Shown: piece by piece, positions 33,134-42,173 of the stretch | Numbering within the stretch: the stretch's first letter is position 1 | How the letters are laid out: every line of letters starts with the position of its first letter | Assembly: GCA_947466075.1 (NCBI GenBank) | Contig: CANIBP010000019.1 | Location: 1-64,000, forward strand | DNA length: 64,000 nt | Reading direction: 5' to 3' | Source: Verrucomicrobiaceae bacterium | GTDB lineage: Bacteria > Verrucomicrobiota > Verrucomicrobiia > Verrucomicrobiales > Verrucomicrobiaceae | The notes under the pieces: model-generated | What the model saw: only the letters and a program-made list of their open reading frames with translations | What the model was told of the DNA's origin: nothing | Databases searched by the model: none | Made by a program: the position numbers and the translations under genes

Positions 33134-36100
33134 ATGAAACCAGCCTTCAAAAAACCTGCTGAGCACACGATGACACGTAAAACAATGCGCGTTGAAAAAT
33201 GGCTGGCACTCATCGCCATCGCATCGTCTTCCATCCAAGCCTTTGCCGATCAAAAGCAGGTCTTCGAGCAAACCATTCAGCCTGTGCTGAAACAGTATTG
33301 CCTGGACTGTCACTCGACGAAGAAGCAGAAGGGCGATCTCGATTTGGAGCGCTTTACCTCACTCGATCTCGTGAAGCGTGATCCCGTCGTGTGGGAGCAT
33401 TCGCTGGATCAGATCCGCGACAAGGAGATGCCGCCGAAGGACAAGCCCCGGCCTTCGCCCAAACAGATGAAGCTTCTCTCGGACTGGATGCAGGGCACGC
33501 TGGATGACATCGCGCTCGCCAGCGCTGGTGATCCGGGGCCGGTGGTGCTGCGGCGTCTGTCGAACATGGAATACACTTACTCGATCCGTGATCTCACCGG
33601 CGTCCCGTCGCTCGATCCGGCGAAGGAGTTCCCCGTTGATGGTGCGGCTGGGGAAGGCTTCACCAACGCGGGTGCAGCTCTGGTGATGTCGCCTGCGTTG
33701 CTCACGAAATATCTCGATGCCGCGAAGGACGTGGCGAGCCACGCGGTGCTCACGCCGACAGGCATTCAGTTTTCCGCAGGCTCGTCATCGCGTGACTGGA
33801 CCGATGAGACACTGGCGAGGATTCGCGAGTTCTATGCTGAGTTCAGTGATACGACCGAGCAATCCGTCGCGGTCAATGGTGCTGAAAAAGTCAGTAACAA
33901 GGGAGGTCGGCTGCCGATCGACAAGTATCTGGCGGCCACTTTGCAGGAGCGTGCAGCCCTCGCCAGTGGCTCGAAGAAGATCGCTGATGTCGCGCGCGAA
34001 CGTCGCTTGAGCGCGAAGTATCTCGGGCTGCTATGGGCCATGTTGCAGGACAACAAACCCTCTGCGCTGCTCGATCCGCTGCGCGCGAAATGGCGCGAAG
34101 GCAGTCTGGCAGTGGCTGACATCGAAGCTTGGCAGCAGGCGCTTTGGCGCTTCACCAATATTGGACATCTGGGTAAAGTCGGCGGCCCGAAGTCCTGGCT
34201 GGAACCGGTGACACCGCTCGCGGCGCAGCATGAGTTGCGGATGAAGTTGCAGCCTCCGTCGGACGGCGGCGATCTCACGCTGTATCTCACCACCAGCGAT
34301 GCGGGGGATGGAAACGCGAACGATTTTGCCCTCTGGGAAAAAGCGCGACTCATCACGCCAGGTCATGGCGAGCTGCTCCTGCGCGATGTGCGCTCGGTCG
34401 TGCAACAGATGATGCGACATCGCGATACAGTGACAGAAAGCGTGGTGAGATGTCTCGCGGCAGCGAACGAGGCGACGAGTGCAGATGGCCGTCCTGACCT
34501 CCTCGCGCTTGCGAAGAAGCACAATGTCGATGGCAAAGTGCTCGCGGGTTGGCTGAATTACCTCGGCATTGGCACTGCGGGCGAAGTGAAACTGGAACCG
34601 CTGCTCGTGAAGAAATCGGAGCGCTCTCCGGCCTATGAGTTCATCAAAGGTTGGACCGGTGACAATGCTCTCAGCGTGCTGGCGAACTCCTCCGATGCCA
34701 CGGTGAAAATTCCTGGCACGATGCCGCCGCACAGCGTTGCCACACATCCCTCGCCGAAGCTTGCATCGGTCATCGCGTGGCGCAGTCCGGTCACCGGCAC
34801 GCTGCGAGTGAGCGGCAAACTTCAGGACGGGCACACGGTGTGCGGCAACGGCATCACCTATGCGCTGGAACTGCGGCGCGGCCAGACGCGCGAGGTGCTC
34901 GCCGCTGGCGAAAGCAAGGGCTCGACAGTGATCCCGATGGGACCGTTTCAAAACGTGCGCGTGATGACTGGCGATGTCATTGCGCTGGTCATCGATCCGC
35001 GCGATGGCGACCACACCTGCGATCACACGATGGTGAATCTGACCCTGAACGATGGTAAAACCGAGTGGGATCTCGCCAAGGATGTTTCGCCGAACATCCT
35101 GGCTGGCAATCCGCACGCTGACCGTCACGGCAACAAAGCGGTGTGGCATTTCCTGAGTCAACAAGCGGCGGGAGCGGCATCGTCTGTCATCCCCAGTGAT
35201 TCGCTGTTGTCAAAATGGCAGAAAGCGAAGGACGTCGACGAGTTTGCACGAATCGCTGCACAAGTGCAGCAGTTGCTCCAGCAAGACGCTGCAGCCTTGA
35301 AGGCGAGCCCGACCGATCGCGAACTGCGCAACCAGCTTCTCTCGTTCAACGGTCCGCTGCTCGCCGACGCATGGCGCTCGGTGAAAGCGCAGGCCGGAGA
35401 TGGCCCGGCGTCGCCTTACGGACTCGATCCTGCGATGTTCGGCAAGCATCCCAAAGGCGGCGAGGTTGCCGCGACGAGCCTCTGCGTGCAGGCACCGTCA
35501 GTCATTGAATTGAGACTCCCCGCATCGCTGCTGGCGGGCGCTGAACTGGTGACCACTGGCCGCTTGCATCCCGCCAGTGGCGGGGAAGGCAGCGTGCAAA
35601 TGCGGGCGCTCACCACGAAGCCAGCCGCGTTATCAGGATTGCAAGCCACGGCGGCAAGTTCGGCCAAGGAAGGCGGCGCATGGAACTCCAGCAAGCCCCC
35701 GGTGATTTTCGATTCGCCGATCCTGGTGCAAGATGGAAGCGCCGCACGTCAGCGTTTCGAAAGGGCCTTCGATGACTTCCGCGGCCTATTCCCTGCCGCG
35801 CTGTGCTACACCAAGATCGTGCCTGCCGATGAGGTGGTGACGCTGACCTTGTTCCATCGCGAGGACGAGCAACTCAGGCGATTGATCCTCGACGATGCGC
35901 AAAGTGCTGCGCTCGACCGCCTTTGGGATGAATTGCATTTCGTCAGTCAGGATGCCCTCACGCTGGTGGATGCCTTTGAGCAGATCTGGCAGTTCTCCTC
36001 ACAAGACGGCCCCGACGCGCCCAATGGCGACAAACGACTGGAGCCGCTGCGGGAGCCGATCATGCGCGGAGCCGAGGCCTTCAAGAAACTGCAAATCGAA

Positions 36101-37393
36101 GTGGAGCCCAAACAGGTGCAAGCAGTGCTCGACTTCGCCACGCAGGCATGGCGTCGCCCGCTCAGAGACACAGAGCAGAAAGAACTGCGCACCCTTTATC
36201 AAAAGCTGCGCACGCAGGAGATGCCGCACGCCAAAGCTGTGCGCATGATGCTTGCGCGAGTGCTCGTGGCACCGGCATTTCTCTATCGCGGCGAAAAAGC
36301 CGCGCCAGGACCAAAAGCCACGCCAGTGAACGATTGGGAGATGGCCACGCGCCTCAGTTACTTCCTCTGGTCCTCCGCGCCCGATGCCGAACTCACGCAG
36401 CTCGCTACCACAGGCAAACTCCAAGAGCCCGATGTGCTCGTCGCGCAAGTGAAGCGCATGATGAAGGACGAGCGCATCCGCCGCCTCGCCACCGAGTTTG
36501 GCTGCCAATACCTGCACGTCCGCGAAGTCGCCACACTCGATGAAAAGAGCGAGCGCCACTTCCCCACCTTCGTGAATGTGCGTGAGTCCATGCAGGAAGA
36601 AGTCACCCGCTTCTTCATCGACCTGTTTCAGAATGATCGCAGCGTGCTCTCGCTGCTCGATGCGGATTACACCTTCGTGAATGCGGAGTTGGCAGCACAT
36701 TACGGAATGAAGGCAGAAGAATGGGGGCAGAAAAATACTTCTGTTCCTCATTCTCCTGCCCCCATTCTTCTGCCTACTTCAGATTGGCACCGAGTGGATC
36801 ACATCCGTTCTCAAGGTCGCGGCGGCATCCTGGGCTTCGCTGCCACACTCGCGAAGCAAGCCGGTGCCTCGCGCACCAGCGGCATCTTGCGCGGGGCTTG
36901 GCTCTGCGAAGTGGTGCTCGGCGAGAAGCTTCCGGTTCCACCCAAAGGCGTGCCCATTCTCCCCGAGCAACCGCCCGAAGGTCTCACCGAACGCCAACTC
37001 GTCGAGAAGCACAGCTCGGATGCGAACTGTGCTGCCTGCCACCGCCGCATTGATCCCTTCGGCTTTGCCCTTGAAGGCTTCGACGCCATCGGACGCTCTC
37101 GCAAAGCCGACACGAAGGTCTTATTGCCAGATGGCTCTCGCGTCGATGGTCTTGACGGCTTGCGCAGTTACCTGCTGGACAACCGCAGCGATGATTTCTT
37201 GCGTCAGTTCTGCCGCAAGTTGGTCGGCTATGCCTTGGGCCGCAGCGTGCAACTCTCGGACAAGCCGTTGATCGCTTCCATGCTCACCCAACTCAAATCC
37301 GGCGACCACAACGTCGGTGCCGCCATCGAGTTGATCGTTCGCAGTCCGCAGTTTCGCGAAGTGCGCGGTAAAGATTTCGTCGTCCATAACTAA
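33134..37393 (+). CDS. Secreted DUF1592-family haem protein with an in-frame palindromic insert
   Basis: 1419 residues. Starts at 33134, 33170 or 33185 are possible; the signal peptide 'KWLALIAIASSSIQAFA' follows the last. Order as in the paralogue at 24885: haem motif 'CLDCH' near 56, DUF1587 ('LRRLSNMEYTYSIRDLTGVP'), long variable middle, DUF1595/DUF1592 ('ATRLSYFLWSSAPDAELTQL'), DUF1588 with 'NCAACHRRIDPFGFALEG' near 1298, and DUF1585. Relative to the paralogue an extra segment of about 20 residues ('WGQKNTSVPHSPAPILLP') lies between 'HYGM' and 'DWHRVDHIRSQGRGG'; it is encoded by a perfect palindrome. Likely partner of one of the flanking DUF1552 proteins. Confidence 0.85.
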   Translation: MKPAFKKPAEHTMTRKTMRVEKWLALIAIASSSIQAFADQKQVFEQTIQPVLKQYCLDCHSTKKQKGDLDLERFTSLDLVKRDPVVWEHSLDQIRDKEMPPKDKPRPSPKQMKLLSDWMQGTLDDIALASAGDPGPVVLRRLSNMEYTYSIRDLTGVPSLDPAKEFPVDGAAGEGFTNAGAALVMSPALLTKYLDAAKDVASHAVLTPTGIQFSAGSSSRDWTDETLARIREFYAEFSDTTEQSVAVNGAEKVSNKGGRLPIDKYLAATLQERAALASGSKKIADVARERRLSAKYLGLLWAMLQDNKPSALLDPLRAKWREGSLAVADIEAWQQALWRFTNIGHLGKVGGPKSWLEPVTPLAAQHELRMKLQPPSDGGDLTLYLTTSDAGDGNANDFALWEKARLITPGHGELLLRDVRSVVQQMMRHRDTVTESVVRCLAAANEATSADGRPDLLALAKKHNVDGKVLAGWLNYLGIGTAGEVKLEPLLVKKSERSPAYEFIKGWTGDNALSVLANSSDATVKIPGTMPPHSVATHPSPKLASVIAWRSPVTGTLRVSGKLQDGHTVCGNGITYALELRRGQTREVLAAGESKGSTVIPMGPFQNVRVMTGDVIALVIDPRDGDHTCDHTMVNLTLNDGKTEWDLAKDVSPNILAGNPHADRHGNKAVWHFLSQQAAGAASSVIPSDSLLSKWQKAKDVDEFARIAAQVQQLLQQDAAALKASPTDRELRNQLLSFNGPLLADAWRSVKAQAGDGPASPYGLDPAMFGKHPKGGEVAATSLCVQAPSVIELRLPASLLAGAELVTTGRLHPASGGEGSVQMRALTTKPAALSGLQATAASSAKEGGAWNSSKPPVIFDSPILVQDGSAARQRFERAFDDFRGLFPAALCYTKIVPADEVVTLTLFHREDEQLRRLILDDAQSAALDRLWDELHFVSQDALTLVDAFEQIWQFSSQDGPDAPNGDKRLEPLREPIMRGAEAFKKLQIEVEPKQVQAVLDFATQAWRRPLRDTEQKELRTLYQKLRTQEMPHAKAVRMMLARVLVAPAFLYRGEKAAPGPKATPVNDWEMATRLSYFLWSSAPDAELTQLATTGKLQEPDVLVAQVKRMMKDERIRRLATEFGCQYLHVREVATLDEKSERHFPTFVNVRESMQEEVTRFFIDLFQNDRSVLSLLDADYTFVNAELAAHYGMKAEEWGQKNTSVPHSPAPILLPTSDWHRVDHIRSQGRGGILGFAATLAKQAGASRTSGILRGAWLCEVVLGEKLPVPPKGVPILPEQPPEGLTERQLVEKHSSDANCAACHRRIDPFGFALEGFDAIGRSRKADTKVLLPDGSRVDGLDGLRSYLLDNRSDDFLRQFCRKLVGYALGRSVQLSDKPLIASMLTQLKSGDHNVGAAIELIVRSPQFREVRGKDFVVHN
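36711..36775. repeat. Palindromic element B, copy 1, in frame within DUF1592 gene
   Basis: Left arm GGCAGAAGAATGGGGGCAG (36712-36730) and right arm CTGCCCCCATTCTTCTGCC (36756-36774) are perfect inverted copies, one more base pair extending each end. The loop is 25 bases. The whole element is translated. The paralogous protein at 24885 lacks it at the aligned position, which supports insertion. A partly eroded copy is at 59288-59335. Confidence 0.92.
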
Positions 37394-37407
37394 CCAACCT
37401 CAGACTC

Positions 37408-38739
37408 ATGAAAACCCATCAATTCAACCGTCGAGCCTTCCTGCGTGGAGCAGGTGTCACCATGGCACTGCCGTGGATGGAATCCGTCAATGTCTGGGGC
37501 GATGAGCCCAAGAAGAACAAACCCGCTAGCGATGCACCCGTGCGCTTGTGCGTGACCTTCTCCGGCAACGGCTTCCAGTCGAAAGAATGGTGGGCCAAGG
37601 GCGAAGGCAAGGCGATGGAGCTTGGCCGTGTGCTTGCGCCTTTGAACGAGTTCAAGGAGAAGCTGCTCTTCGTGCGCGGCTTGTATCATGAGGAGGCGCG
37701 CAAAGGAAACATCCACTCGTCGCAGACGGGCAATATGCTCTCCGGTGCTCCTATCGCCAGCGGTGGGGAGATTCGTTCGGGCACGAGCTTCGATCAAATG
37801 CTCGCGCAAACCTATGGGCGCAGCACGAAGGTGCCGAGCCTTGTGCTGGCCTGCGAGAAGTCGAACCCTTCGGTGCACAAGAACTACTCGATGCTCTACA
37901 GCTCGCACATCTCGTGGAGTTCACCGACGACACCCACGCCACTCGAGTTGTATCCCGCACTCGCATTTGATCGTCTCTTCAAAGACGAAGCTTCGCCAGC
38001 CGACAAGAGCGTGCTCGACGCCGTTTTGGCCGATGCTCAGGACTTGCGCCGCGACATCAGCACCAGCGATCAACGAAAGCTCGACGAGTATCTCGACAGC
38101 GTGCGCGACGTGGAGAAGCGCATCGAGAACGCCGGTAAACGCGGCGAACTGCAGGGCTGGCGGCCCACGCTCGACAAGCCGAATATCAAACGCCCGGACG
38201 ACGGCATCCCGCAGGACATCGGCGAACACATGCGCATCATGTGTGACCTGCTCGTGCTCGGCTTCCAGACCGACACCACGCGCATCACTACACTGAAGCT
38301 CAACAACGACCACAGCGCCCTGCGTTTCCCAAATCTGCCCAGCATCCAGCAGCCAGGCCACGGCATTGATTACATGATCCATCACCTCCTTAGCCACAGC
38401 GATGGCGAGGACTTCCTCAAGGTGAACCAGCTCTTCATGGAGCAACTCGCCTACCTCGCACGAAAGCTCGACGCCATCCAGGAAGGCCCGCGGACGCTGC
38501 TCGACAACACCATGCTCATGCATTGCTCCAGCATGATGGCCGGAGCCAAGCACGACAACGATCAGCTCCCCATCATCGTCCTCGGCGGCGCAGGCGGCCG
38601 GCTCAAAGGCGGACGTGCGCTCGACTACAAAGACAAGCCCGACCGCCAACTCTGCCGCCTCTTTATGTCGATGATGGACAAGATGGAAGTGCGCCCGAAG
38701 ACCTTCGGCGATGCGAAACTCATGCTGGAGGAAGTGTGA
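37408..38739 (+). CDS. DUF1552-family protein, Tat-exported, second copy
   Basis: 443 residues. Tat-type signal ('NRRAFLRGAGVTMALPWMES'), family landmarks 'TFSGNGFQSKEWWAKGEG', 'FVRGLYHEEARKGNIHSSQT', 'GTSFDQMLAQTYGRSTKVPS', and close to the end 'LLDNTMLMHCSSMMAGAKHD' with 'IVLGGAGGRLKGGRALDYKD'. It follows the DUF1592 gene by 14 bases, the standard DUF1592-DUF1552 order, and is clearly paralogous to 31783. Its activity is unknown; export by Tat suggests it binds a cofactor or metal before secretion. The sulfatase gene starts two bases after its stop. Confidence 0.86.
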   Translation: MKTHQFNRRAFLRGAGVTMALPWMESVNVWGDEPKKNKPASDAPVRLCVTFSGNGFQSKEWWAKGEGKAMELGRVLAPLNEFKEKLLFVRGLYHEEARKGNIHSSQTGNMLSGAPIASGGEIRSGTSFDQMLAQTYGRSTKVPSLVLACEKSNPSVHKNYSMLYSSHISWSSPTTPTPLELYPALAFDRLFKDEASPADKSVLDAVLADAQDLRRDISTSDQRKLDEYLDSVRDVEKRIENAGKRGELQGWRPTLDKPNIKRPDDGIPQDIGEHMRIMCDLLVLGFQTDTTRITTLKLNNDHSALRFPNLPSIQQPGHGIDYMIHHLLSHSDGEDFLKVNQLFMEQLAYLARKLDAIQEGPRTLLDNTMLMHCSSMMAGAKHDNDQLPIIVLGGAGGRLKGGRALDYKDKPDRQLCRLFMSMMDKMEVRPKTFGDAKLMLEEV

Positions 38740-38741
38740 TC

Positions 38742-40211
38742 ATGCCGACCGTCATGCGGGCTCTTTTTCTTCTCGCGCTGGCGTGCCAAGCCGCGCCAGC
38801 CGCCGATGCTGCTTTATCGAAAAAGCCCAACGTTCTCTTTGTCGTCTTCGACGACTTGAACAACCGCCTTGGCTGTTACGGCGATCCGGTGGCGAAGTCG
38901 CCGAACCTTGATCGGCTTGCGGCTCGCGGCACGGTGTTCACGCGGAACTTCTGCCAGCAGCCGATTTGCGGTCCATCGCGCGCCTCGTTCATGAGCGGGC
39001 GCAGGCCTGACTCGCTGGGCATCTGGAGCATGACGAAGTATCTCTACGATCTGCATCCAGATGCGGTGACGATGCCGCAGTGGTTCATGCAGCACGGCTA
39101 CACGTCCATGAGTATTGGCAAAGTGCTTGGCGGCTATGGCAAGGAAGCGGACTTCAAGACACTGAGCGTGCCGGATCGTCGCACGGGCGGCAAAACGAAG
39201 GATGAGTTTGCCTTGCCAAATGGAGCTGCTTTGCCGCCAAACCTCGCGAAGGATCTGCTCTGTGAGAGTCGCGATGTGCCGGACGAAGCGTGCTTTGACA
39301 ACGTGTCGGCCAGTCTCGCGATTACCGAGTTGCGGGCGCTTGCGAAGAAGCCAGAGCCGTTCTTTCTCGCGCTGGGCATCTTCAAGCCGCACACGCCTTA
39401 CAAGGTGCCGAAGCGCTACTGGGACATGTATCGTCGAGAGGACATCCCGGCCATCGAGACGCCCGCACGGCCTCGCAACGCGCCCGAGATCGCCTTTCAC
39501 GCGAACCACGAAATCCTTGGCGAGCCGACTGTCCGCCGCACACTCGATGAGGATGCCAAGCGCGAGATCCGTCACGGTTACTATGCCGCGATGAGTTTCG
39601 CCGACGCGCAGTTTGGCCGCGTGCTGGATGCGCTCGATGAACTGAAGCTCCGCGACAACACCATCGTCGTCATCATTGGCGACAACGGCTTTCATCTTGG
39701 CGAGCACGATGTCTGGGGCAAGATGACCTTGTTCGGCTGGGACGCCCGCGTGCCGCTCATCATCAGCGCTCCAGGCATCGGAAAGGGCGGCGCGAAGACC
39801 AGCGCCATCAGCGAGTTGATCGACGTCTTTCCCACGCTCACGGACCTCAGCGGTCTTCCATCTCCTCCTCAGTTCGACGGCACTAGCCTCGTGCCGGTCC
39901 TCAAGGACTCCTCAGCCACCGTGAAAGCCGCCGCGCTCACGCAGCATCCACGCCCTGCTCTTTACTGGGGCGGCGGACCGCAGGCCTTGCCGCAAGTGAT
40001 GGGCTACGCGCTCAAAACCGACCGCTGGAGCTACCATGAGTGGCGCGACTTCAACACCGGCCATGTGGTCGGCCAGGAACTCTATGACGAGCAAACCGAT
40101 CCGCTCGAAACGGTGAACCTCGCAGGCACCGTTGAAGCTGCGGCACAGATCCCCGCGCTTGCTAAGCAACTCCGATCAATAACGACAAAAAGATTGGAGA
40201 CAAAAAGATGA
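38742..40211 (+). CDS. Secreted sulfatase, iduronate-2-sulfatase-like
   Basis: 489 residues from 38742 (an in-frame ATG at 38754 would give a cleaner signal, 'MRALFLLALACQAAPAADA'). Sulfatase hallmarks: metal-binding 'LFVVFDDLNNRLGCYG', the formylglycine motif C-x-P-S-R in 'QPICGPSRASFMSGRRP', 'FLALGIFKPHTPYKVP', 'VVIIGDNGFHLGEHDVWGKM' carrying the second metal Asp-Asn. Cys-type, so it needs an FGE. The last dozen residues ('RSITTKRLETKR') and the stop codon come from palindromic element A. The substrate would be a sulfated glycan; desulfation position unknown. Translation is coupled to the next sulfatase by ATGA. Confidence 0.88.
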   Translation: MPTVMRALFLLALACQAAPAADAALSKKPNVLFVVFDDLNNRLGCYGDPVAKSPNLDRLAARGTVFTRNFCQQPICGPSRASFMSGRRPDSLGIWSMTKYLYDLHPDAVTMPQWFMQHGYTSMSIGKVLGGYGKEADFKTLSVPDRRTGGKTKDEFALPNGAALPPNLAKDLLCESRDVPDEACFDNVSASLAITELRALAKKPEPFFLALGIFKPHTPYKVPKRYWDMYRREDIPAIETPARPRNAPEIAFHANHEILGEPTVRRTLDEDAKREIRHGYYAAMSFADAQFGRVLDALDELKLRDNTIVVIIGDNGFHLGEHDVWGKMTLFGWDARVPLIISAPGIGKGGAKTSAISELIDVFPTLTDLSGLPSPPQFDGTSLVPVLKDSSATVKAAALTQHPRPALYWGGGPQALPQVMGYALKTDRWSYHEWRDFNTGHVVGQELYDEQTDPLETVNLAGTVEAAAQIPALAKQLRSITTKRLETKR

Positions 40212-40250
40212 GGAATAGAAATCCATTTTTCTGTCTCCAATCTTTTTGTC
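40184..40250. repeat. Palindromic element A, copy 2, at a sulfatase-sulfatase junction
   Basis: Left arm GACAAAAAGATTGGAGACA (40184-40202) and right arm TGTCTCCAATCTTTTTGTC (40232-40250) are perfect over 19 bases. The left arm encodes the C-terminal tail of the upstream sulfatase. The loop holds the overlapping stop and start (ATGA at 40208). The right arm encodes the first hydrophobic residues of the next signal peptide. Confidence 0.92.
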
Positions 40251-41761
40251 GCGCTGTTTTCATCGCGCTGCTGCTGCTTGCTCCGACAGCTGGAGTGCAT
40301 GCTGAGGCATTACTGAAGAAGCCCAACGTCCTGTTCATCGCCATCGATGATCTGAAGCCTCTGCTCGGCTGTTATGGCGCATCGTGGATCAAGTCGCCAA
40401 ACATCGATCGCCTCGCATCGCGCGGCACGCGGTTTACGGCGAACTACTGCCAGGTCTCCTTCTGCGCGCCTTCGCGCTTCAGTCTGCTCACAGGTTTGCG
40501 GCCGGATACGACGCGCGTCGTAGTCAATCCCGCGAAGCAGGACGACCTTCTGCGCAAGCGCTTCCCGGACATCGTCACGCTGCCGCAGCACTTCAAAAAC
40601 AACGGCTTCCTTACCTGCGCCATGGGCAAGGTCTTCGATGGTCGGACCGTGGACGACGGCCATGACACCGCTTCGTGGTCGGTGCCGTATGTGCGTCGAT
40701 TTGATGAAGCGCCCGGCGGTCTTGGCAAGCCGCCAGGTTATCAAAACAAAAGCACGCAACAACAACTCGCCGCTGCCGCATCCGGCATACAAGGGCCGCC
40801 GGTGGAGTGCGAGGACGTTCCCGACAACGCCTACTACGACGGTGCGATGGCGCGCACTGGAGCGGCGAAGATCCGGGAGTTTGCGAAGGCAAAGCAACCG
40901 TTCTTTCTCGCGGTTGGATTCTTGCGACCGCATCTGCCATTCATAGCGCCGAAGAAATATTGGGACCTCTACGACCGGGCAAAGCTGCCGCTCGCTCCCT
41001 TTCAAACGATGCCTGCCAGCAGCCCGCACGACCTCGCCTTTTACAGCAACTCCGGCGAGCTGCGAGCCTGGTCGGATGTGCCAAAGACCGGCCTGATCCC
41101 CGAGACGCTTCAGCGCGAACTCATCCATGGATACGCAGCCTCGGTTTCTTACAGCGATGCCAATGTCGGCCTGTTGATGGCCGCGTTGGAAGAAGCTGGC
41201 GCGCTTGAGAACACCATCGTCTGCGTGTGGGGCGACCACGGCTGGCATCTCGGTGAGCACGGACATTGGGGCAAGGTCACCAACTACGAGGATGCGACCC
41301 GCGCGCCACTCTTCATTGCCGCGCCCGGCCATAGACAGGGCGCAGAGGTGAAAGCCATCACGGAGTTCATCGATGTCTATCCCACACTCTGCGATCTCGC
41401 CGGCCTGTCGAAGCCAGCGCATTTGCAAGGCACCAGCCTCACGCCTTTGCTTGGCGAGTTGCGGACCACGCTGCACGAAGCTGCGATCAGCCAGATGACT
41501 CCCAACGCCAGCAAGGATGGCGTGATGGGTTGGACACTGCGCACGCCACGCTACCGCTATATCGAATGGCGTCGCGCCGACCTTAGCACCGAAACACCTC
41601 ACATCACCGATCAAGTCGAGTCCGTCGAACTATACGACTACCAGACTGATCCGCTCGAACGCGAGAACCTCGCAGGCAAGCCGGATCACCTCGCCGCACT
41701 CAAAGAGCAACAAGCCCTCTTCGACAAACTGCTGCCGCATCTGCCGAAGCGCTTGGAATAA
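40208..41761 (+). CDS. Secreted sulfatase, iduronate-2-sulfatase-like, second copy
   Basis: 517 residues. The leader 'FFCLQSFCRAVFIALLLLAP' begins within palindromic element A and continues into normal signal sequence. Hallmarks: 'LFIAIDDLKPLLGCYG', formylglycine site 'VSFCAPSRFSLLTGLRPDT', 'FLAVGFLRPHLPFIAPKKYW', 'VCVWGDHGWHLGEHGHWGKV' and a C-terminal 'YRYIEWRR' segment. The IDS-like arrangement is shared with the upstream sulfatase but identity is moderate, so they probably hit different sulfate positions. Together with the preceding gene it forms a coupled pair; the ABM gene follows after 17 A-rich bases. Confidence 0.88.
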   Translation: MRNRNPFFCLQSFCRAVFIALLLLAPTAGVHAEALLKKPNVLFIAIDDLKPLLGCYGASWIKSPNIDRLASRGTRFTANYCQVSFCAPSRFSLLTGLRPDTTRVVVNPAKQDDLLRKRFPDIVTLPQHFKNNGFLTCAMGKVFDGRTVDDGHDTASWSVPYVRRFDEAPGGLGKPPGYQNKSTQQQLAAAASGIQGPPVECEDVPDNAYYDGAMARTGAAKIREFAKAKQPFFLAVGFLRPHLPFIAPKKYWDLYDRAKLPLAPFQTMPASSPHDLAFYSNSGELRAWSDVPKTGLIPETLQRELIHGYAASVSYSDANVGLLMAALEEAGALENTIVCVWGDHGWHLGEHGHWGKVTNYEDATRAPLFIAAPGHRQGAEVKAITEFIDVYPTLCDLAGLSKPAHLQGTSLTPLLGELRTTLHEAAISQMTPNASKDGVMGWTLRTPRYRYIEWRRADLSTETPHITDQVESVELYDYQTDPLERENLAGKPDHLAALKEQQALFDKLLPHLPKRLE

Positions 41762-41778
41762 GAAACAAAAGAAAAAAT

Positions 41779-42090
41779 ATGATCCACGTCATCGCCACCA
41801 TTGAACTCGCGACAGGCACGCGCGAAACATTCCTGACCGAGTTCCGCAAAATCATTTCCGACGTTCGCGCAGAAAAGGGCTGCATCGAATACGGCCCTGC
41901 GGTGGACGCACTAACCGATCTCTCCAATCAAGCCAAGGTCGGTCCCGACAAGGTCGTCGTCGTGGAGAAGTGGGAAGACCTTGATGCGCTCAAGGCACAC
42001 TCGGTGGCGCCGCACATGCAAGCGTATCGCGTGAATGTAAAAGACTACGTGCTCGGCGTGCATTTGCTGGTTCTCGACCCGGCCGATTAA
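41779..42090 (+). CDS. Antibiotic biosynthesis monooxygenase (ABM) domain protein
   Basis: 103 residues, a single ABM/YgiN-like ferredoxin-fold domain: 'IHVIATIELATGTRETFLTE', 'IISDVRAEKGCIEYGP', 'VVVVEKWEDLDALKAHSVAP', 'HMQAYRVNVKDYV'. Such dimeric alpha/beta-barrel proteins include quinol monooxygenases and many of unknown role; no cofactor motif is expected. There is no signal peptide although both neighbours are exported. It starts after a very A-rich leader (AAGAAACAAAAGAAAAAAT), unlike the other starts here. Function within the cluster is unknown. Confidence 0.75.
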   Translation: MIHVIATIELATGTRETFLTEFRKIISDVRAEKGCIEYGPAVDALTDLSNQAKVGPDKVVVVEKWEDLDALKAHSVAPHMQAYRVNVKDYVLGVHLLVLDPAD

Positions 42091-42173
42091 GTCATTCACG
42101 ACAGATTGATGAAGCAAAAATACACCGCGCGCTCAGCGAGACGTTTCACACAAATACGGAACACAACGCAACG

